Positions 12,561-26,320 of a stretch of DNA of 64,000 nt are shown piece by piece. Within the stretch, counting starts at the first letter, position 1; each line of letters opens with the position of its first letter. The notes beneath the pieces were generated by a model that was not told the origin of the DNA, did no database searches, and worked only from the letters and a program-made list of their open reading frames with translations. Made by a program: the position numbers and the translations under genes. Source of the DNA: Paramecium octaurelia (taxonomy: Eukaryota > Ciliophora > Oligohymenophorea > Peniculida > Parameciidae); the NCBI GenBank assembly GCA_905182995.1, contig CAJJDP010000110.1, positions 11,699 to 75,698 of the forward strand. The letters run 5' to 3'.

Positions 12561-15500
12561 AAAACATTGATACCAATAGAATTTAAACAGAAATATTATA
12601 AATATCAAGTTAAAAAAATTAATTGTAAATCAATAAGAGCAATAAAAAAGTATTAATTAAAAATATCTATGACCATATAAATGAAAATTATTCTTTAAGA
12701 ACATCATCTTTTAAACTCTTAATTTACATAAAAATTTGCCAACAGCAGCCTATAACAGATTTATGATTTTCTTTGATGATTTAAAATTAAATAATTATAC
12801 ATTTGGTTACATAATTAAGTATTATATGCTGCTTTAGAATTATTACTTATGTTAGTTTCATAGAAAGATATTTGAAGTTTATTTCAATATTTCTACTGTT
12901 TGGTGCGAAAAATGAAAAATATTCTTTTGAAACTGTTTGAAAGTAATTTAACTTGAATAGTTAAATAAAGGGTCTTAAGAATAAAAAATTTAGATTTTTG
13001 TTTCATTTTAAACATTTTCATGCTAGAAGCACAAAGAGTTCAGACTATAATTTATAATCATCCGTAATTTATACGAGTTAAATTTGCCTGCAATTTGGAG
13101 CCCAAAAGTGATAATTTGATTTAGAAGAGAAAGCTTTAATTGTTAGATTCATCTATTTCTTAATTTTAAACAGTGCTAAATTTGCATTTAGCTAGTAAAT
13201 TGAATTTTAATTCACTCGATATTTTTTAATAAAAAAAAAATTTGAATATTAATTGAGTGGCTTAGTCTTTATACCAATTTATCGCTAAAAATTCTTAAAG
13301 TATTCTATTTAAAAGATTAGTTTGATCATCAACATAATCAATGAATCAATACAACAACAACCCCAGAATAATAACCAATAAGTTTATCAGTATAGATAGG
13401 AATTACTCCCTTTAAATACACAAACATTAATTGCCTTAAAAATTTTTTTCATTAGCACAAAGACCATACCTTTTTAATAGCCAATATTAGCAACATATAT
13501 TAAATGTCCCAGTTTCTGATGTTATGAAATCTAAGGATTGAAAATAATTGTTGGTCTTGGAAATAAGGAAATAAGCTTGCAACAATAATTATCGAACGGC
13601 AATTTTAGGATAAGTTTAATTTACTAAGCTTAAGATTGCTCTCCTTAAATACATGCTAAGAATTCAGAATTACCATAAAAATAGTATCGTTTAAAACATT
13701 TCTTGAGGCTCCTGATTTTTGTTTAGCGGATATCTTAAGTTATTTTCTCTAATGAAAGAATGTTAGAAATTTTTATTGATTAAATATTTATGGGTGGAAT
13801 ATAATGTAGATTATTTGAATTATGAATTCCTAAGTTTTAAAATAGTATATGATTAATGATATTTATTTTTTTATATTTTTAAATAGATATCCTCAATTGT
13901 AGATTTCTTGAACATTCTTTTGAAGGGATATTTCTATTTTTACTATAATTAGAATTGTTAATATGCAACCCCATATATTATGAATGTTTGATTAAAAAAA
14001 ATGCAGATGATAGAATTTTTAAATGCATCATTCAGATTTATAATCAGTAAAGGAATAAAATCAAAGATTCCTCTAAACAACGTTCAAATTATATTGAATA
14101 GTTTACAAAAAAATGGATTAGGATATATATAAACATTGGAAAACACTGAACCTATTAGATATTAAATTTACGAATTTTCAATCTAAATTCTAATAATTAA
14201 AAAGTTTTACTAAACGAATAAGGAAAATAAGTCAGGTATCTTTTTGAATAATTATTATAAAAGAACAAATAAATGAGTATTTTAAAAGGAATAAGTTGTT
14301 AGAATAGAATAATACAACATATTGAATAGTATAATCTCATTATGGGAGTAATGATTAAATGAGGAGTAACTTAAAACCAAAGAATATTTTCTAAGATCAG
14401 ATAATATTTTATGCGGTAGGAAGTGATGGATTATTTAATAGAATCAAATATATTCATATATTTAACTATAGTTTTTGATTGCAAGATGCTATTAAGAGTT
14501 ACAACACATCTATTTCAATTAATTCAAATATCATATAGTTTGAACAATATAAGTGAATCAGATTATAATTTAATGTTGTCCCAACTTTTATTCCAACTAT
14601 ATATTAATACATGAATTAAAAAAACATAAGCTTATTCTAATTACACCTTTGATTAAGTACATTTTTTTGCCTCAATCTTCTAGAAATGTAAAAGTTCTAT
14701 ATTAAATTTACCTTTACCCTATTCTTTATTAACCAGTTGTCTATCTTTTATAATGCAAATTTGATCCTTGATTTTATCAACTGTTTGAGATAAAGATAAG
14801 TAAGAAACCATAATTGAATTTGTCTATTATTCTACTTTTAATCAAATTAAATAAATAAGGAAAGCTTCCAGTTCATAAAAATAACATTTGCCGAATCATT
14901 TGGATTTACGACTCAACAAACAAATCTATCTATATATGAGATAAATAGGAGCTTATTGTCAAGATTATTGTATTACAATATATTTGTTTTTTCTGAATGA
15001 GTTGAAAAAATAATACTAGAATTGAATAATTAACAACAATAATTATCTCCACTTGATATATCTGGTTCTTACATTATCATAATTTAATATAAACTTTAAT
15101 CATTATACTGTAAAATATAACCTCATATATTAGCAGAAATGTATCTACTGGTTTAGTTTATTTAGTTTGAAAAAAAATGTAAAAGGGAAGTTTAGTTGCT
15201 TAAGAATTCAAGGTAGATGTTATTTCAATTTTGACAAGCAAATTTAGTTATTTTGATGATGTGTGATTAATAGTTAATACTCAATTACAATTTGATTAAG
15301 CGTTGAACGATCAGATGATAAAATTATTTGCAGCGTGAAGTTTATTGGATAATACTATTATTTATTAGCTGAGGAACTGAATTCTATTGCATTTGTTTGG
15401 AATTATAATTAAAGTAAACATTAGTTTAATGATTACTTTTTTTCAAACATAAATTTCAATCAATAAATTCTCCTTATTGTCCTTCACTACAATTTTAGTG

Positions 15501-17293
15501 TATCTTATTTGATATTATTCAGCAAAATGTTTATTTTCAAAGCTTTTTGAATTTAACTACAATGAAGCTTCTTGGCAAATGTATTTCTTCAATTCTAAAT
15601 AATTCTCTTAAATTAGTATTGCTCTGCAGATATTATTTTGACAATACAGAGTTAGAATAGAATCACTTCGATTTTTTCAATAAAAATGAATAATTATGAC
15701 TATCCTTGAGCGTATTTAAACCCATCATCTACATTAATAATGTAATGGACATAAGCCAAAAATTTAATTAAAACTATTCTAATGATTGGAAGCAATCCTA
15801 CTTAAAATTCAAACATATTCTTTAGCGTTTTAATCCTCAATATTTATTTCTGATTTAAGTTGATTTAATAGGATTATTTAAAAATTTTCGATTTCATTAA
15901 AGTTGTTCTATTCAGTTTTGAGTATGAAAAAACTTTCCTTTTATTCAAACTTAACTTGGTGATTAAAGTTTTCGTTTAATTTACCTGTTCATTCTTTATT
16001 GACTTTAGTCTTCAGGCTTATCTAATATCAGAAAAATTCCTTTTGTATATCTGGAGATATATTGTATGAAAACCTGTGATATTTTGATTGATTATGGCAT
16101 TATGCTTCACTCAAAATTTCAAAAAATTCAGAGGACTTAGATCATATATCTTAAAATACTAATAGAAGGGATTATAAAGTTATATAAATCTAAAAGCTTC
16201 ATATAAAATATGAAATTATTCTTCTAAATTCAATATAAACACCACATAAAAATATACGAACGATAATATCTACAGATGTACTATCAATAATAGGTACAAA
16301 CAACCTTTATTTATTTCTCTTTGTAACTTGAAATCTTATTCTATTTCTTAATTCAAAACAGTTTATTGATAGCTCATGCTTCTGATAAATGCTTTAAATA
16401 TTGTCTCTATGTTAAAAATTGATATAAATTAAGTTTTCTTTCAATTTTGTATCTATAGCTATTGATTTCCCAATCATTTTTTTGATTTATAATTTAGATC
16501 GTTATCCTAAAACTATTTTAACAATGATATTAAATCTTCTTAAAGTGAGAAACGTAAAAAATAAATTTGCATGAAAAATTTTATAACTAAACAACCTAAT
16601 TGAATCGGAGCACTTTTTTTTTTCTATTTTACATAAAAATCAGAAAAAAGAATTGATGATAAATCATATCTCAATATTTAGTATTAGTTTTTAATCTTAA
16701 ATATTTTCTGTTTCTAATAGTTGATGAATAGTTATTATATTAGAAATAATAAATTGAAAATTACCTTTTAAACTATAAACTCTCAAATTTTACTTATTTT
16801 TATACAATTTCTATCTATCTCTTATATCTATATATCTAAATAAGTTTATAATTAATCAAAATAATTTTATATCTTCCTTCACAATCATTAATGTTTCGAA
16901 AAAGATTGTTCATCACTATGCAGATATAGAAATTTCATATTTACATACGACTGAAAATATATATAAAAGGTTGAAGCCTGTTATAAAAATTGATAAGGTT
17001 AATTGATATTAAGACTTTTTCATTTTGATATTTTTATTCCCTTTCTATTCAGATATATATGCAGTTGGAATGATGTTTCAATTCATCCATAACCTGCATC
17101 GTAATAAATAGCAAATGAAAACCCATTTTTATTATTCACTTCCAATTGGCAGATTGTATTTCTTATAGAACCATTCAAGACACAAAATAATAATATTGAT
17201 AATGATTAATTCTAAGAAAATATTTTTGATAGAATAATTTTTTTGTATATTTATTAAGATTTTATTCAATTTTTATTATTTATTTTTCTAAAT
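12561..17293. other. Long A+T-rich stretch, no confident gene
   Basis: Nearly 5 kb without a recognisable protein. A weakly protein-like patch near 13,340-13,700 (+) has a zinc-finger-like CPSF plus a TGA, but I could not confirm a family. No RNA gene or repeat array was recognised. Confidence 0.35.
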
Positions 17294-17680
17294 ATGTCGA
17301 TTGCCAACTTACCAAAAGGAGGAGTCAATAGGGGAATCATTATACCTTTGTTCATTCCATGCCCCAGTTAGTGTGTATGTCAATCCTCAGAACCAATAGT
17401 TTGGTATTGTTTATGTGGAAGTGCTATGTATCTTAGTGAATATGGTGATATCTTTTGTTAAAATCATTTAAAGTATTGTTCAGGAAACTTTATTAAGAAT
17501 AAATTTTTCTAATGTGATAAGGCAAAACAATCTAACACTAGGTATTAATTCAAATCGATTTCCTAAATTTTGTTATCACTATCTCAGTGCTTGTCGGTCT
17601 TAGAAGATACCATCGATCATTAATAACAAAGATTTTGTTAGAGTTTCTTAGAAAACGTATGTAAAAGATGGCATTCTTGA
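17294..17680 (+). CDS. Small Cys-rich protein of a ciliate-type uncharacterised family
   Basis: An uninterrupted 128-residue frame starts MSIANLPKGGVNRGI and ends at TGA 17,678-17,680, using TAA and TAG as Gln. It has about ten Cys, arranged as CPSQCVC, WYCLCGSAMYLSEYGDI, then C, C and FFQCDKAKQ. That layout looks like a metal-binding scaffold followed by a short amphipathic C-terminus, and it resembles uncharacterised ciliate proteins with a YxxxYGDIxC core. Function is unknown. There is no signal peptide or membrane segment. Composition is clearly richer in Cys, Gly and Pro than random frames nearby, which is why I accept it. It stands alone, with no recognisable gene for several kb either side. 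Confidence 0.65.
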
Positions 17681-19599
17681 TTCCTTTGAAATTATATAGT
17701 TTGTTATCAAATAATTAAAAATACAACGAGATTTGTTTAGAATAAACATCGAATTTTCTTACTAAAAAGCACTTCATAGTAAGGTTGATATAATTTAATT
17801 TTCCCTAAATAGCTCAATTATGTTCTTATTTTAATCCATAATAGAAAAAAATTTTCACATGAAATACATTAGCTCTTTATGGATCCATGTATGAATTTCA
17901 GCTGTCTTTATGTAACAAACTGATGACCTAAAATTGAAAATTTGATTTTATATGTCTGTTACTCATGATAGTAACATCAATGATATTGTAATAATTCTAT
18001 AATTAAAAATTGTACCATCATCCTACTTAAGCAGAAAATTACGCATGTTATGTCTTTTAATTAAATTCTACTTACATCAAAATATCTACCTTGGGCTAGC
18101 TTATATTAATTTAAATTTTTTTACATATTCAGAATTATCACTGCTTTCTATATTCTAACAAGGTTCTTTTCAAAAATAAAAAGAGCATGATTCTTTAAAA
18201 ATGTATTTTTTGCCATTAATTATTATATGATTTCCTTGCACTTTTCATCTCGACATTATGATTTTTTAATCTAAAATTTCAGCTGACAATATTAATTTTC
18301 TCTAAAAACAATACCAAACTATTATATATTCATTACATGCAACCATTATCATAATAAGGCGTAAATTGGAAGAAATCCTAACAAGAGTATTGTGAATTAT
18401 TTAAAGATAAATTATTTCAGTGAGAAATTTAACTTTTCATTTTAAGTTTCCGTTGGAAGGCTAACGGATTAGTGGAGACTAGAATAAATATATGTCCTAA
18501 TAGTGTGAAAAAATTAGTGTCTATCAGCCTGTTTGATATGAATAAATTTAAATTTAATAAAAATTAATAATTTAATTAGTGTCGATATATTGTTTGGTTT
18601 GGAAAATATTTCCAAAGAGTAACAGACCTACATGACAATAAATATTTGATATGATGGAGACTGTGGAGTTAACACAATAATAATATTGATTAAATTAATA
18701 ATACTAAAATGCAGTGATGTTAATAATTAATAGAGTAGATAAAACCATTTTCTTATTTATTCACACGAGATATAGTTCTAAATGATGATCTTTTAAAATA
18801 TGTATACAAATAAATTCTAATGATGATTCTGATTTTTGAGTTTGCATGTTAGTTAATGGGTAAATAAGCATATTGGATCATAATTCAGAAAACTAATCAA
18901 ACCACAGCTTAAAAAATCTGAAGGTTTTGAGCAAAATATGCCTTTACTTTTTGGCTTCGATAGTTTCTATTTGGTTGATGAATGTCCATAATCTTTCTTC
19001 TTCATCTTTATAAAAACGATTTTATTCTTATTTCGAACTAAATATTATTTTTCTTATTAAAGTTTGTTTATTAGAAATCATGACTAACATTTTACAATCA
19101 TAAAATCGATATATCATCCTAAACGTTTCAATGCCAAATACTTGAGCTAAGTTCAAAATGATTTAATATTTATTGGCATAATATAAATATCAATTCATCC
19201 TTAAATGATAAAGGTAATCATTTTTCTAAGGGTAGTTTTAAGATAATTTTTATACTATGTAGATACTATTCAAAAAATGCCTTTCTTAGTTGGTGCTTTA
19301 TTCATAAATAAACCTTTTCTTAATTTTATAAGTGATTTGTAAGAAAATCTATCATAAATAGAATTTAGATTTTTCTAGAAGTTTTGTAAGCAAACCTTAG
19401 AAGGCAAGGGTAATATAATTAGTTTACACATTTTGAGTCCAAAAAGAATGAGGAAGATATTTAGCAATCAGTTAATATAATAAAATGATTAGACTTATTT
19501 GAAAAATAATTCTTGTAATGTGAGATTGAAAAAAATTTTTAGAAATATACTCTTTTATGCTTTGTTGGAATAATAAATCATATTATTTACAATAGAAAA
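17681..19599. other. A+T-rich stretch, no gene seen
   Basis: No supported feature on either strand. Confidence 0.35.
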
Positions 19600-20044
19600 A
19601 AAGAGAAAAGGATGGCTATTATGAATTTGAATTGCAAGAGCTTTTTAATTGTTATTTTATGGATAAACTGAGAAATTCAGGTATCTAGGAACTTGGTTAT
19701 CCAAAGGGGAACCTCAAATACCAAATTGAAACAATTAAAGAATTGTAATTTAAAAAGCTAGATAACTTGGATTCTTGAAAAAAATCTTGCCGTTTAAATT
19801 GCTAACTTATGATACTCTGATAAAGAAATTGTTGAATGAAAATGAAAATTATAATCTGGGAGAGCTTCCTACAGAAGGAATTTGATATGATGGAAGGGAT
19901 GGAGAGAGTTTTTATCTCTTTTAGAGAACGACGAAATTAAAAGGAGGAGCCAACCTCAAGTCATCCGCAGAATCCCTTGTTATGAATTCTTCGAACCCTT
20001 TAAGCATGGGCGGAGAAAGTGTAAGACACATGGTAAAAACATGA
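19600..20044 (+). pseudogene. Decayed unknown protein gene, one frameshift and one in-frame TGA
   Basis: Block one, near 19,608-19,770, reads KDGYYEFELQELFNCYFMDK and onward, and ends at a TGA. A one-base shift near 19,760 opens block two, which passes FKLLTYDTLIKKLL and GELPTEGI, meets TGA at 19,883-19,885, then reads YDGRDGESFYLF and SAESLVMNSSNPLSMGGESV to the stop at 20,042-20,044. The Gly/Ser/Asp-rich composition of block two is unlike random A+T-rich DNA. I do not recognise the family. Tryptophan would fit naturally at the internal TGA. Confidence 0.5.
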
Positions 20045-22078
20045 CGATCTTAATTAATTAATCTGCTCAACTTGGTTTGTTTTATTATTCTATTATGGGG
20101 GCTTATAAAATTTCTTTAATTTAATTTGTTTTTAGGTAATAAAGCAAAAAGTGAATTCATCATTATCCATCTGAAATTTTAATTGTTATTTCCCTAAACA
20201 CTCTAATCATATTTTATGTTTCGATTTAATTGTATAATCTTCCTAACTTTATAGTAGATCACTTTTTCACATTTATTAAAGAAAAATCATGCCTTTATCA
20301 GATTGTTTACCTCCTCTTTATATGCAAATCACGTATGTTTACAAGCAATCTACTTTCAATTCTTAAGCTTGATATTGTTAATCTAAATTTTAAGGATTTG
20401 TCAATGCTTATTTATCAAGATAACTGACTCATAAATAATGAAAGATAAAATATATGATCTTAGAAATTGGTTGAACCTATCACCTTCTATTAGGAAATCA
20501 TAAATGGCAATCAAAAAAAGAAAGAAGATATATCAAGGTTGTAATAAGTGATAGTTATTTTATAGGAATGTATTTTATTTTTTACAGGTCTCTTTACATA
20601 AATGAGGAAACATTGATTTAGACTTGATTATATAACATAATACTACTATTAGAAAACAGCGAACAATACATTCGATTTGTTGATATTTATCAGCATTATG
20701 ATAAATTATTTTGCAATTTCTTATTTTTAATATCAAACCTTATAAAAGTGATATGGAACAACTTACGTTTCGCGAATCCTTGTTATTAATTAATGAAATA
20801 AATTTACCGGGCTAAAACGTTTTTTGAAGTTCTTATATCATAATTTTCACGTTTTAATGTTGTTTTTTAAATTTATAAGATATAATTTAAAAATTTAAGT
20901 GTAATCTTAAAAGAAAAACAAATGATTTTTAGATTTATCACTAGAACTGGATAGATGATAATCAAAATATTATCTTACCTTATAATGCTAGATTTATTTT
21001 AGAAAAAAATAGGCTTCTATAAATGAGTTATAAATTAAGTTGCTAGAATCTTCAAATCCTGAGATCAGTATGTTGATTTTATACTCTAAAGAATATTTTA
21101 TATAATAATCTTAAAATCCTAAAAAAACATTTTTGTTGAAAATCAATTTTAAGCTTTTTGAAATTTATTAACACTAATCATATTATTCAAAGACTAAAGA
21201 AATTAGTATTAAAAAGTATTGCAAAAGAAATTTTTTGAGAGGACATTGATGAGAAAGGATTATGAATTTATCGAAGGTGTAATGTCTCTTATCTTTAAAC
21301 CTCATGATTATTGTAAAGGAATTCATATAAAATAAGATTATAAGAAAAGAAATAATATCCTAAAATCTAATTATGAAATGATGCTTTTGATAGAATGAAA
21401 TAAGGCAATAGAACAAAACTTAATACTAAAACTAAATTCAGAGGTTATAAACAAAGTAAAATGGTATCGTATACACTTGTAAAGTGCTACATGATAGGTA
21501 TTCTCGTTCAAATGGTATCAATCAATTAATTTTCTACAAATATCATTAAATACTAAATAGGATAAATTAAAGTTTCAGATTGACCAAATTTAGAATATGA
21601 TTTTCAAAAGTTTCTATTCAAATTAAATACCCTTCTTCATAAATACTCTATATAATACAAAATCTTTTAATTATTACATATTATTTTCTATTTTGCTTAT
21701 AATATTAAATAAAATTAAACAGATGGCGATTTAAAATCAACAAAATGGCTACTCATACTCATTATTTTAGACAAAATATTGAAAATGATAGAATAGATTT
21801 TGAATCATGTATCCCTCTCTATTCTCATTTATTAATTGATACTTTTTATGAAATCTTCTTATTTTTTTATAAGTGCTTATCTGAAAACAATGTTAATATC
21901 TTTTGGATGCTAGAATAGAAAGAATTATTAACAATTATATATTTATAATCCTTTACAAGAAAATAACTTTAGTTCGACTTATTCCATAATAAATTTTATT
22001 ATAATAGAATTCAAACATTATTGGAGTTTAAAAGGAGAAGCAAGAAAATGTATATTCCATTATAAAAAGAAAATAAAA
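20045..22078. other. A+T-rich stretch, no confident gene
   Basis: A TGA-free frame from 21,744 to about 22,106 (+) starts MATHTHYFRQ but has an ordinary A+T-driven composition and overlaps the start of the next gene in another frame, so I do not call it. Confidence 0.3.
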
Positions 22079-24496
22079 ATGAGATCGTCAACTTCTTAAT
22101 AGTATGAGAATCGTGAAAATATGTGTCAAATTCATAATAGCGAGAGAATTGCAATAGATCTAAATTCAACATAAAATGGATCCATTAAATACCTTTGTTG
22201 TAACTGTGTAGTTGAGTAGTTGAATAACAATAGGGTTTCAACAATTTAACAAACATAAGCGAGAATTTAAGAATATAAGGCTCTAAGATAAGAAAAAAGA
22301 ACTAGAGATATCTAGATAAAGCTCCAATAATATAAAATAGTACTTGAAAAATATATAGAGTTTAAAATTAACGCTTGTAGTGCTTTGGCTAAGATCGAAG
22401 ATTAAATAAAAACATAAATTACTATTCTAGAAGAAAAGCAATCTTTATTAAAAAATTTTTAAACTACCTCTAATTTTTAAGAGGATGTTAAATAATTGTC
22501 TGAATTTTTCATTAACTGAAAAATAAATGGAATTTCAATAAGATACCTAAGCTTTTGATGATTTAATTAGAGAAATTGAGCTCATTTTTAATAAGGCAGC
22601 ATACAACTAAACTATTTTAACTTTTAAGGAAGCTAAATAAAAGATATAAGAATTCAATGATGATAATTAAATTGAATTAATGCCCCTGCAATTTGGAGAT
22701 AATAAAGTAATTATTTAGATTATCCAGAAAGCATTAAGTTTAAGTAGACTTTGTCCAACCCATAATAAAGAAATACTTCTGATTGACATAGAATCAAATA
22801 ATAAATCAATAGAAGACAGATTTGCTTGCTTAGAATGCCTTGGGGATGAAGGCGTTAATTGCAAATAAAAATCAATAGAAAAAATAAATTTGTTATGGAA
22901 TCAAAAGAAAAATAATTAAATTAAAATTGTTGAAGAATTAAAATCAAAGAGGTAATTAAAATAAGAGAAATTAAACAAAAAAATTTAGTAAATGAGAGAG
23001 AATTACAATTCAAAAATAAATTCCATAAGCGAACAATTAATAACAAAATTTCCGTTTCCGACAACCAAAACAAGTGAATTTAGTTAGTTTAAATAAGTTT
23101 CAATACAATAATTAAGCAATGAAGAATTGTTTTAAACTATTAATTATCTGATTCAATATGATAATGATAATCATATTTAAAATGAGTATACGATAACTAA
23201 AGAAATTTAATTTTCAAAATCAATAGAAAATTAATTAGAGCAATTAAAATAAGATGATTTGTTAGATATTTAAGAGTCAATTAATATTTTGCATGATTAA
23301 TCAAGTATCAAAAATGGTTTATTATTAGCTGACAAACAATTATAGTTAATTATTTAACTATCAAAACTCATTTAGGATAGTACAATTGTTAATTAATAAA
23401 AATAGATAAGAAAACAAGAGATGGATGAATTCATAAGTTCTTCTAAGTAAATATATTGTTAGTTGGATTTGTTGAATTAGACAGTTTACAAATTTTAATA
23501 GCACATTAAAAAAGTTAATTCTATTAAAAATAAAATATAATCAGTTCCAGATCATGAAAGTTTTTCAAATATACAACAACAACTTAGTTTTTATTTGAAT
23601 AATTTTGAAAAGGATTTTAAGGATCTAAAGAAATTTTGTGAAATAGACTAATTGGAGAGTGCTCAATTAACTTTACAATAAAATTATACTAAATTGCATT
23701 TGGAAAGTAAAAAAATATTCAATTAATTAGGCAAGGAGTTAGAAATATAATTACAAAACATTGTAGATGAAAAGAATGTATTGATTGAAAAATTGAAGGT
23801 AGAATAAATTAACAATTTGAATGTTAGCAAAAAAAACAAGAATAATAAATAATCATATAAAATGAAATCAAATTACTTGACTAAAAGACTAAAGACTAGG
23901 AAGTTTTAATAAAAACGTATGAATCAGTGTTAGATAAGTTAGGATTAAATATAAAACCAAGATTATTGTAAGGTGCTTTTTGGGTTAGATTATTCTTTTA
24001 TATATAAGAAAAATCAAAACAAAAAATCTAAGAATCTCTATTACTTTATTAAGGAACTAGAGATGGATTGAATAAAGATTAATTTTGGAATAAATGTTAT
24101 GGAAAGAGTAATCTTCTTATGATATTTTAATCAGAGAGCGGATACATCTTTGGAGGATATTCTCCATGTTAATGGTCAGAGGATGATGACTGTTATGGTC
24201 ACGATTATTCATTAACATCATTTTTATTTTCATAAACGCATGTTGAAATCTATCCTATGAAAGAAAATAGCGAATACAACGCCATATTCACGAGTAGAAT
24301 AAATGGGCCTGTATTTGGAAATGATTAAGGTTATGGTAATGATTTAATGATAGAAAGTGATTTTAAATAAGGTCATTCTAATTTAGGTTATGGATATTAA
24401 TGGGATTAATGTGAGGATACCTATTCAAATCATCTATTTGGATAAAATGAACCAAATATAATTGAATGTGAAATATATGAATTAAAATTAATATGA
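22079..24496 (+). CDS. Zinc-finger/coiled-coil protein with C-terminal TLDc domain; one frameshift
   Basis: The N-terminus has a Cys/His cluster (MCQIHNSE, then LCCNCVVEQ) of the CxxH...CxxC kind, followed by long Gln/Lys/Glu-rich coiled coil and a second CPTH...CLEC cluster near 22,750-22,850. The last about 170 residues match a TLDc domain: FWNKCYGKSNLLMIFQSE, GYIFGGYSPCQW, FLFS and GHSNLGYGYQWD. TLDc proteins are linked to oxidative-stress resistance and V-ATPase regulation in other eukaryotes; the role here is unknown. A 29-nt GTA...TAG intron at 23,799-23,827 restores the frame into the TLDc part. Near 22,503-22,516 the frame shifts by one base after a T run, with a TGA at 22,517-22,519 in the first frame. 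No GT...AG intron fits, so it is a sequencing error, a young pseudogene or recoding. Confidence 0.75.
23799..23827 (+). other. Predicted 29-nt spliceosomal intron
   Basis: The segment begins GTAG and ends TTAG. Removing it joins codon AAG (Lys) to CAA (Gln) in frame and carries the coiled coil into the TLDc domain. Left in, the upstream frame meets a TGA before the TLDc domain. Length and ends fit the 20-35 nt introns known from Paramecium. Confidence 0.75.
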
Positions 24497-24899
24497 AATA
24501 GTACTTATAGTGATCTAAAATATACGATTGCTATTTAAAATATCAATTCTTAGCAAAAAAAATCTTTGAAGATTTAGTTAAACCTTAGGCATTGATGATT
24601 ATCTGGATTTAATTTCTCTCTCTATGACAAATCTTTAATATCTTGCATTATAAACTACTGGAATTAATTATAACAAGAAAAAAAAACTATCGATAAAGAA
24701 ATCTGGATTTTAGAATAACACATTAAAAAAATAATGAGCTAGATATTAACTAAGATAGCGAAGTTTTATCTAAAATCCAAACACAATATTATTAGTTTCA
24801 ATGAAATAAAGTATTGAACTGCCTAGTATAAAGCAATATACAAAACTATTGCTATATAACTTATGTTAACTTCAAATAATTGAGTAGATAATTAATAAT

Positions 24900-26320
24900 A
24901 AATTTATATGGACATCATGATTGCTGATTGGTTGATAGAAGAAGAATAATAACTACATTTTTATTTATATTCACAAAGAAAATATTAGATAAGTAAAGAA
25001 CTTGATTATTTAGATGTTTTTCGAGAACAATAATAGTTTAGAGTATGAACATATAAATTTAAAATCTTTGGCTCACCTATTTTGATGTATGATAAAGTTT
25101 CCAACTAAAAATTATATAATTTATGATTAAATATTCTAATTTGATCAATAAGGTGGTTAAAAATAAATTTTAGATGTATTTTATACCTCAAGATTCGAAC
25201 TTGATAATTAAAATGATGAATCTGTTTATGTGAAATACATCAATATCAATATCGAAGCATTATTAGAATCTCCTTCTATATCTATAGTAATAAAATTTTG
25301 TCATTATTTGCATTCATTAGTAATTGAGAGGCACAAAAAAGTTTTCAGAAACTAAAATTTAGTCATTAAAAAATAGGATACAACATACTTTTGCTCATGA
25401 ATCTTGCTAGAATGAAGTAATACAGAATATCCATAGCATCAGTTGCTTTTATTCTATATAAAGATATGTGGAGCAAAAAATAAATTGCTTATAATTTTCA
25501 TTCTTATAAGTGGTTTTAAGAGAAAACTCACTTCTACCTTATTCAATCAAATTATTTAGACATGTAAAGTGAATTAAACTTAGTGTATATAAATTCTTCA
25601 TTTAATTCTATCAAGATATTTGGTTATGCAATTATACAATAACTGTAAAGAATGATTTTTAAAAACATTATACCAGAGTCAAATCATAAAATAGTTTTTA
25701 TTCTAATTTGGATCAACAATCAAAAGGTTAAGACCTATATAAAAATAGTTCATTCCTTCTAGTTAGATATAATAATTATTTCATTAATATAAGATCCTCA
25801 TGAGTAAGATTAGATATCATAAACATATATTGAAAACCTACATAAAAACTTTCATTAACACTATATTAATCATAATTTAGGTGATATAGATCTCATTTTT
25901 AAATCTTATATTAGTGAAATTCTAATTCAATAATATTAAACTGACAATTTCTCAAATTATCAGGAGTTTTTTAGTAAGACAAATTGACTTTGTTTAAAAA
26001 AACAGCTCCTAAGTTTACAAATACAGAGTTTCTTATTGCCTGTGGTTTATAGTGAGTAGTAGTGTCAAGAAAATCATTGTAAATTTGCTTTTAGAAATAC
26101 TCTATCATTTGCAAGTATTGCTCCTTCTGCTTGAGACTAAATCTTCGAGTTTGTTTTCTCACTAATTTTGGGCAGCTTTTTATTCATTAATACAATTTAC
26201 AAAATTTAACCTTTCAAATTTAAAATATCCAAGAGAAAATCTAAATTCATTTGGCTTTTCGAAATTAATCTCTCTCTGAGTTATTCCAACTCCTTTAACT
26301 ATGCAGCATTGTGATTTAAG
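24900..26320 (+). pseudogene. Probable PAS/transmembrane protein gene relic
   Basis: Scattered coding-like blocks on the plus strand suggest a large decayed gene. MDIMIADWLIEEEQQLHF lies at about 24,909; KYININIEALLESPSIS at about 25,235; a PAS-like block, NLVYINSSFNSIKIFGYAII followed by a PES-H motif, at about 25,575-25,690; and a membrane-type stretch, FSLILGSFLFINTIYKI, at about 26,154-26,205. Large membrane proteins with a PAS domain are numerous in Paramecium and Tetrahymena. The blocks lie in several frames separated by TGA codons. The PAS assignment rests on the I-FGY pattern and is tentative. Confidence 0.35.

Noticed and set aside
13340..13700. Possible LITAF-type zinc-finger relic (RPYLFNSQYQQH, KCPSF, TGA, CYEI)
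   Set aside because: The second Cys of the expected CxxC is absent, and I found neither the hydrophobic stretch nor the C-terminal CPxC.
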